From: an uncultured Coriobacteriaceae bacterium | GTDB taxonomy: Bacteria; Actinomycetota; Coriobacteriia; Coriobacteriales; Atopobiaceae | Assembly: GCA_902791035.1 (NCBI GenBank) | Contig: CADAUA010000020.1 | Coordinates: 1 to 64,000, forward strand | Reading direction: 5' to 3' | Length of the DNA: 64,000 nucleotides | Part shown: piece after piece, positions 59,191-64,000 of the stretch | Layout: each line of letters opens with the position of its first letter | Numbering within the stretch: position 1 is the stretch's first letter | Position numbers and translations under genes: made by a program | The notes under the pieces: model-generated | Told to the model about the DNA's origin: nothing | The model's database searches: none | Seen by the model: the letters and a program-made list of their open reading frames with translations, nothing else

Positions 59191-60291
59191 CTACTTGAGG
59201 CCGAGCTTCTTGAAGGCCTTGGCGTAGTTGCCCTGGGCCAGGCCCTTCTCGGTGATGATGCCCGTGATCAGCTCGTGATCGGTCACATCGAAGGCCGGGT
59301 TGAAGGCGTCCACGCCCTCGGGCGCCATGCGCTCCTTGTACCACATCTCGGTGACCTCGTCGGGGTCGCGCATCTCGATGGGGATCTGGTCGCCCGTGGG
59401 GGTGGCAAAGTCGATGGTGGAGCTGGGCGCGCACACGTAGAAGGGCACGCCATAGTGCTTGGCCAGGATGGCCACGCCGGAGGTGCCGATCTTGTTCGCG
59501 GCGTCGCCATTGGCCGCCACGCGGTCGCAGCCCACGAAGATCACGTCGATCTTGCCCTGCTTCATGAGCATGGAGGCCATGTTGTCGCACTGCACCGTGG
59601 TCGTGATGCCGGCGTTGGAGAGCTCGAAGCTGGTAAGGCGCGCGCCCTGCAAGAGGGGGCGGGTCTCGTCACAGTACACGTGCATGTCGGCCCCGGCCCA
59701 GCCCGCCTCGAGCGCCATGTACATGGGAGCCGTTGCCGTACCGTACTTGGCCGTGGCCAGGGTGCCGGCGTTGCAGTGGGTCATGATGCCGATGGGTCGC
59801 CCCTCCGGACGGAGCTTCTCCATGATCTTGAGGCCTATCTGGCCGATGTTTCGGCTGATGGCCACGTCCTCCTCGCGGATGAGGCCAGCCTCGTCGTAGA
59901 GCACCTGCTTGAGCTGGTAGGGCGTGAGGTCCGAGTTCTCCTGGCAGCAGCGGTCCATCCGGTCCAGCGCCCAGAAGAGGTTCACGGCCGTGGGCCGCGA
60001 GGTGGCCAGGTAGTCCTTGCAGGCCTTGAACTGGCGGTAGAAGTCGTCAAAGGTCGTGGCCTCGATCTGGTTGGCCAGCACGGCCATGCCGTAGGCAGCC
60101 GTCACGCCGATGGCCGGCGCACCGCGCACGCGGAGCTTCTTGATGGCCTCCCACATCTCCTCCTTGGTATGAAGGTTGATGCGCTTGACCGTGCCGGGCA
60201 GCAGGGTCTGGTCGATGATGTTCACGGCCTGGCCGTCCTCCGCCAGCTTGACCGTGATCACGCGGTCGAAGAACTCCTCCACGTCGCTCAT
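59191..60291 (-). CDS. mtnA: S-methyl-5-thioribose-1-phosphate isomerase MtnA
   Basis: Converts methylthioribose-1-phosphate (or 5-deoxyribose-1-phosphate) to the ribulose form in salvage of SAM by-products. The protein is 366 residues. KLRVRGAPAIGVTAAYG is the N-terminal signature, the catalytic Cys is in MTHCNAGTLAT, and the catalytic Asp in GCDRVAANGDAANKIGT. It is the second gene after a class II aldolase gene on the same strand (76-bp gap). Other methionine-salvage genes (mtnB, C, D) are not in this window. Confidence 0.94.
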   Translation of the reverse strand: MSDVEEFFDRVITVKLAEDGQAVNIIDQTLLPGTVKRINLHTKEEMWEAIKKLRVRGAPAIGVTAAYGMAVLANQIEATTFDDFYRQFKACKDYLATSRPTAVNLFWALDRMDRCCQENSDLTPYQLKQVLYDEAGLIREEDVAISRNIGQIGLKIMEKLRPEGRPIGIMTHCNAGTLATAKYGTATAPMYMALEAGWAGADMHVYCDETRPLLQGARLTSFELSNAGITTTVQCDNMASMLMKQGKIDVIFVGCDRVAANGDAANKIGTSGVAILAKHYGVPFYVCAPSSTIDFATPTGDQIPIEMRDPDEVTEMWYKERMAPEGVDAFNPAFDVTDHELITGIITEKGLAQGNYAKAFKKLGLK

Positions 60292-60366
60292 GCGATTCCT
60301 TTCTCGTTTGATGGCATTGACGACGCCCGGCAGCGACTGCCGCCGGGCGCCTGCGTACTAGACCCG

Positions 60367-61026
60367 CTAGGCCTTGTCGTCGGGGTGGTGCCAGGCGGCG
60401 AGCTCCTCCGCCGAGAAGGTCGCGGGCTCCGCACCTCCCCCTATCTGCAGGGCATTGAAGTACAGATGGCTGATCTCCTCGACATAGCAGGCCTTGAGGT
60501 AGGCGCCGGCCACGTCGGTCTCGTCGAGGGCCACGGCGCCGTGCCGCTCGAGGAGGAAGCAGTCCGACTCGCGGCAGGCATCCACCACGGAGTCGGCCAG
60601 CTCGGGCGAACCGGGACGCGCGTAGGGCGCCACGGGAAAGCGCGCCTGGCTGGTGCCCAGGGTGAACATCTCGTAGATCACGGCTGGCACGGGCCGCCCC
60701 ACGATGGCGAACGAGGTGGCGTAGAGCGAGTGCGTGTGCACGATGGCGCGCGCGTCCGGCCGGGTGCGGTAGATGGCCAGGTGCATGAGGTACTCGGACG
60801 TGGGGCGCAGGCCCTCGGGGCACTCCAGCACGGTCCCGTCCGAGAGGCGCATGACCACGATGTGCTTGGGGGCAAGAAGGTCGCGGTCCACGCCCGAGGG
60901 CGTGATGGCCACGAGGCCCGCATCGGCATCGAGCGCCGAGAAGTTCCCCGACTTGTGCTTGCAGAGGCCGTCCGCCTGGGCACGCTTGGCGACGGCGCAA
61001 ACCTCCTCGCGCAGCTGGTCGAGCAT
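60367..61026 (-). CDS. Class II aldolase/adducin family protein
   Basis: A zinc aldolase likely to split a 5-substituted ribulose-1-phosphate into dihydroxyacetone phosphate and an aldehyde. The protein is 219 residues. SGNFSALDAD binds phosphate, Glu in SEYLMHL is the catalytic acid, and the zinc histidines are in HTHSLYA and ERHGAVAL. GGGGAG precedes the ATG. The pairing with mtnA matches the DHAP shunt, which recycles methylthioadenosine and 5'-deoxyadenosine. A fuculose-phosphate aldolase role is the main alternative. Confidence 0.88.
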   Translation of the reverse strand: MLDQLREEVCAVAKRAQADGLCKHKSGNFSALDADAGLVAITPSGVDRDLLAPKHIVVMRLSDGTVLECPEGLRPTSEYLMHLAIYRTRPDARAIVHTHSLYATSFAIVGRPVPAVIYEMFTLGTSQARFPVAPYARPGSPELADSVVDACRESDCFLLERHGAVALDETDVAGAYLKACYVEEISHLYFNALQIGGGAEPATFSAEELAAWHHPDDKA

Positions 61027-61064
61027 ATGACGCTCCCCTCTCCTCCGCACCGGGCGCCAGCGGT

Positions 61065-61124
61065 GGGCACTAGGGGGTACTCCCCTTTTGCCCGCGGGCG
61101 CTAGGGGAGTACCCCCTAGCGCCC
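61065..61124. repeat. Two AGTACCCC-family palindromes in tandem
   Basis: The first copy, 61065-61093, pairs GGGCA with TGCCC. The second, 61096-61124, is an almost perfect palindrome in which GGGCGCTAGGGG pairs with CCCCTAGCGCCC. It separates the aldolase gene start from the PRC-barrel gene's 3' end. Confidence 0.8.
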
Positions 61125-61127
61125 ACC

Positions 61128-62198
61128 CTACTTGCTGGCCTTGTCGAACTCGTCCTTGAAGCCGCCGAACATCTTGCCCATGGAACCCAGGCCGCGTCCG
61201 ATGGCCTTGGCCGCCTGGGTGCCGACGTCCTCCTGCTTCTTTGCGGAGGCCTTGGCCGAGGCCTTCTTGGCCGGGGCCTTGGTGCCGGGGCCCGCGGCCT
61301 TCGTGGTCGCGGCCTTCTTGCCCGCAGGCGCATACGTCGCTCCGGCCGCCGGCTTGGCCCCGTCGCCGATATTCCGCTTGGGCTCGCTCACCGTGCCCTC
61401 GACCTTCTGCGACGGGAGCTGGGGCATGGTGTGGCCCGAGGCCTCGTCGGCATTTGCCTTGGCCTCGCGCCAGGCCTTCTGGGTCCGGCCAATGGCGCGA
61501 CCCAGCTCGAAGGAGCCCTTGTCGACGGCCTTGGCAGCCATCTCGCCCGTCTCCTTGGCGTTCTGCTTGGCCTGCTCGCCCAGCTCCGCGCCCTTGACCT
61601 TCATCTTGGCCACGCCCTCGCCGGCCTTGGCCGCGGCGCCGCCATTGAGCTCGATCCTTGCCGCCTCGGGTTTGAGGATCATGAAGCCCTTCCTGTACCC
61701 CACCACCATCGATGGCGGCACCTCCACGGTGCCCACGAGGGCCTGCGCCAGGCTGGAGTCGCCCACGTAGAACTTCTCCACCGCGCCCGTGCGCTCGTCG
61801 AACTCCGCGTCCGACACGTAGCCCAGCTCCCTGCCGTCGGAGGTCTTGGCGTCCATGCCCTCCCAGATGATGCAGGCGTCCCAGTCCACGCCCAGGCGCT
61901 CGCGGGCAGCGTCATCCAGGGAGTCGTCGCCGCGCGTGGTGCGGATGGAGCGGCCCTTCTCGTCGGTGCGATCCAGCTCCCAGGAGTCGATGCCCAGGAA
62001 GACGTCGTCGCGCTTGACCATGCCCGCGATGTCGGGCCGCTTGACGGTAAAGCCCACGATGCGCGACCCGTCCGGCGTGAAGACGGCCATGTGGATCTTG
62101 CCGAGCTTGCCCCAGCGCTCCTCCATCTGCCCGTCCTTGCCCTTCTTGGGCTTCTTTGGGACGAACACCCTGAACTTCTGGAACTCGCTTATCTTCAC
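61128..62198 (-). CDS. PRC-barrel domain protein with Ala/Lys-rich tail
   Basis: 356 residues from a GTG with GGAAGGTG upstream; the frame is open 27 codons further but without a ribosome site. The N-terminal two PRC-barrel-like domains (about 1-185; VKRDDVFLGIDSWELDR and ELGYVSDAEFDERTGAVEKF) are followed by a helical region (about 195-260) and a basic low-complexity tail with KKAATTKAAG and APAKKASAKASAKK that may bind DNA, RNA or polyanions. Precise role unknown. It is read in the same direction as the YtxH-like gene 122 bp upstream. Confidence 0.78.
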   Translation of the reverse strand: MKISEFQKFRVFVPKKPKKGKDGQMEERWGKLGKIHMAVFTPDGSRIVGFTVKRPDIAGMVKRDDVFLGIDSWELDRTDEKGRSIRTTRGDDSLDDAARERLGVDWDACIIWEGMDAKTSDGRELGYVSDAEFDERTGAVEKFYVGDSSLAQALVGTVEVPPSMVVGYRKGFMILKPEAARIELNGGAAAKAGEGVAKMKVKGAELGEQAKQNAKETGEMAAKAVDKGSFELGRAIGRTQKAWREAKANADEASGHTMPQLPSQKVEGTVSEPKRNIGDGAKPAAGATYAPAGKKAATTKAAGPGTKAPAKKASAKASAKKQEDVGTQAAKAIGRGLGSMGKMFGGFKDEFDKASK

Positions 62199-62320
62199 GG
62201 AAGCACCTTCCCGGCGGACGGCACGAACGCACCCCTGCCCCGCCTGAATCGCCTGGCCCAAAGCGGGCGGGGCGCCCACGAGTGACGCCCCGCCCAGCCG
62301 ACATCACACCTGCAGGGAGC

Positions 62321-62761
62321 CTACGCCTCGGGCTCGTCCACGACCTCGACGTGGACCTCCTCGGCCTCGGTCTCGTTTGCGGCAACGGCGTCCTTGACCA
62401 CGCTGGTGGCGGTGTCCACGGCGCTGCTCACGGCACCCTGGACCTGCTCGGACGTGGACGCGACCGCGTCGGACAGGGAGTCCTTGAGCTGGTCCATGCG
62501 CTCGCGGGCCAGGTCGACCTTGGCGCGGAGCTCGTCGGTCTTGGCATCAACGGTGGGGCGAACGGTACCGAACTTGTCGGACACGGCGCGGGAGCCGCGC
62601 TCGTAGGAGTCCACCGCGGAGTCCCAGGCGTCGTTCATGGCATCGGCTGCCATCGCACGACTCTCGGCACCGGGACGCGGGGCCAGCATCATGCCAGCAA
62701 CGACGCCGGCAGCAGCGCCGAAGAGCGTACCAAGGACAAACCCGACTGCGTTCTTGCTCAT
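62321..62761 (-). CDS. YtxH-domain membrane protein
   Basis: 146 residues. An N-terminal membrane helix with small residues (NAVGFVLGTLFGAAAGVVAGMMLAP; I quote GFVLGTLFGAAAGVVAG) is the YtxH hallmark, then an amphipathic helical or apolipoprotein-like domain (about 30-120) and an acidic end VVDEPEA. AGGAGG precedes the ATG. YtxH proteins are general-stress or envelope-associated; the function is not defined. Confidence 0.85.
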   Translation of the reverse strand: MSKNAVGFVLGTLFGAAAGVVAGMMLAPRPGAESRAMAADAMNDAWDSAVDSYERGSRAVSDKFGTVRPTVDAKTDELRAKVDLARERMDQLKDSLSDAVASTSEQVQGAVSSAVDTATSVVKDAVAANETEAEEVHVEVVDEPEA

Positions 62762-62873
62762 AAGAACCTCCTGTCTGCGCTGGTGCGCCTGCGTGCGCAT
62801 CTGTGCATCTCGTATACCCCGGTCCGCGGGTTCCGCAGACCCTCACGACAAAATATTTTGCGGACGCGACCCA

Positions 62874-63950
62874 TTAGCGCACCGGACGGGCACGCGGGAC
62901 GTTGCGCATGTCCCAGCCGGCAAAGGCCGGGCGGGCCTCCTTCGCGGGCGCGGCGTCGGCGTCGGTCGCGGTATCGCCGGCGTCCTCGGCAGCGGGCTCG
63001 GACGTCTCGGGTTGGGCCTCGGCGGCACCGGGCTTGTCGTCCGCCGCGGGCTCGGGGGCCACGTCGGCTGCGGCGTGGACCTCGGCCACCAGGCGCTCCA
63101 CCTGCTCCTCGGGCGCGGGAGCGGCAGGCGCGGGTGCCGGCTCGGGCTCGGGCTCGGGGGCCGCACCAGGCGCCACGGGCTCGGGCTCGTCCAGGTCCTG
63201 CGCGCCCAGCTGGTCCGCCACCATCTGCGCCATCATGGGCGAGAAGACCGTGGCGTCGGGATCCACGGGCTCGGGCTCGGCGGCCGACGCGCTCTCGGCA
63301 GCCGGCGCAGCTGCGGCGGCGGGTTCATAGGCCACGACCTGCGGCTCCGGCATGGGCGCGGTTGCGCCGGCCGCTACGTCAGCAGGCTCGTCGGCACACG
63401 CCTCCGCGCTCTCCTCGACGGGCGGCTCGACGGTCTCCACGACCTCGGGCTCCGGCTGGGGCATGGGCTCCGGCTCCGGCAGGCTCTGCACGAGCCCCAC
63501 GATGCCGCTCACGATGGCATCCACGTCCGGCACGGGCTCGCCGCCGCCGGTGTAGGCCCACTGCAGGATCCAGACGGCGCTCGAGAGCGCGGAGGCCACC
63601 AAGACGTCGTCCGGACAGGCGAGCGTGATGTCGTAGGCGCGCTCCTCCCCCTCCACGGGGGCGGTGCGGCCGGTCGAGACGTCGCCGGCGATGTCGGTGA
63701 GGGCCAGGAGCTCCACCGTCACGTGCTCCAGCAGGTGGGCGAGCTCGGTCTGGTCCATGACCTCGCCGAACTTCTCGGACGAGTCGCCCAGGCACACGTG
63801 ATCCTGGAGGCCCGGCAGGAGGTCGCGGACGAGCGCGGTGCCCTGCGGGTCCTCGTCGGTGGTCAGCGGCGCGTCGGGCGCCAGCACCACCACGGCATCG
63901 AAGTTGCGCGGCCCAACCGTGACCTCGCGTATGTCAAAGATCTGGGCCAT
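62874..63950 (-). CDS. Protein with cyanophycin-synthetase N-terminal-like domain and Pro/Glu/Ala-rich tail
   Basis: 358 residues. Residues about 1-150 resemble the N-terminal domain of cyanophycin synthetase (LLPGLQDHVCLGDSSEKF, then LAHLLEHVTVELLALTD and YDITLACPDDVLVASAL). There is no ATP-grasp or Mur-ligase domain after it, so it is not a cyanophycin synthetase itself. The remaining 200 residues are low complexity, rich in Pro, Glu and Ala with PEPEPMPQPEPE-like repeats, ending ARPAFAGWDMRNVPRARP. The ATG follows GGAAGG; a TACAAT -10-like box lies about 37 bp upstream (63987-63992). Function unknown. Confidence 0.7.
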   Translation of the reverse strand: MAQIFDIREVTVGPRNFDAVVVLAPDAPLTTDEDPQGTALVRDLLPGLQDHVCLGDSSEKFGEVMDQTELAHLLEHVTVELLALTDIAGDVSTGRTAPVEGEERAYDITLACPDDVLVASALSSAVWILQWAYTGGGEPVPDVDAIVSGIVGLVQSLPEPEPMPQPEPEVVETVEPPVEESAEACADEPADVAAGATAPMPEPQVVAYEPAAAAAPAAESASAAEPEPVDPDATVFSPMMAQMVADQLGAQDLDEPEPVAPGAAPEPEPEPAPAPAAPAPEEQVERLVAEVHAAADVAPEPAADDKPGAAEAQPETSEPAAEDAGDTATDADAAPAKEARPAFAGWDMRNVPRARPVR

Positions 63951-64000
63951 GTGAGGCCTTCCCTTCGTTCGGCATGCTTGTAGCTCATTGTAGTCGAACG

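Overview
This window is a strongly G+C-rich bacterial chromosome segment. It fits the actinobacterial class Coriobacteriia, probably an Olsenella/Atopobiaceae-type gut anaerobe. That placement is inferred from gene content: an actinobacterial-style dnaK-grpE-dnaJ-hspR chaperone operon, an Nramp-related magnesium transporter of the type known from Eggerthella lenta, an iron-sulfur (4Fe-4S) protein, an old-yellow-enzyme-type flavin reductase, and G/C-biased codon use. No rRNA is present, and the only tRNA is tRNA-Ser(TGA). I see no prophage, CRISPR array, plasmid or transposase gene.

Layout. Positions 1-6.4 kb hold guaA, an LCP-type wall polymer ligase, ychF and a multi-cluster ferredoxin-like protein. 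Positions 6.6-14.4 kb hold groES-groEL, a lipase-like hydrolase and a tilS-hpt-ftsH operon. Positions 15.1-22.3 kb hold a six-gene operon (M20 amidohydrolase, adenine deaminase, polyamine-type ABC transporter) read from a visible promoter. Positions 22.5-27.0 kb hold a YycJ-like MBL-fold hydrolase, a small heat-shock protein and two membrane proteins, one with three PASTA repeats. Positions 27.6-34.8 kb are the stress block clpB and dnaK-grpE-dnaJ-hspR. Positions 35.2-45.4 kb hold YfcE, a pentapeptide-repeat protein, an AraC regulator divergent from an alpha-L-rhamnosidase, a MetA-type acyltransferase, a DEAD-box helicase, RlmI and two toxin-antitoxin pairs. Positions 45.6-49.4 kb hold a flavin reductase followed by a two-subunit aconitase X, the best candidate here for an undescribed pathway. 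Positions 49.4-55.2 kb hold tadA, tRNA-Ser, lemA, a DUF3825-like protein and a permuted GH3 glycosidase. Positions 55.5-58.8 kb form a magnesium locus with a proline-containing 8-codon leader ORF. Positions 59.2-64 kb hold a methylthioribose-phosphate salvage pair and three envelope-type or unknown proteins.

Two genes look broken. dnaK has an out-of-frame deletion at about 33275 between short TCGAC repeats. The rhamnosidase gene has one extra C in a C5 run at 37647-37651. Both may be real mutations or sequence/assembly errors.

Nearly every larger intergenic gap is filled with repeats. There are at least two dispersed families: copies of GTGACA...CTCCGACCCC, and palindromes centred on AGTACCCC. 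In addition there are several tandem arrays and two long imperfect inverted repeats that resemble non-autonomous mobile elements. Four heat-shock transcription units share CTAAG-containing upstream motifs, probably the operator of the HspR repressor encoded in this window.
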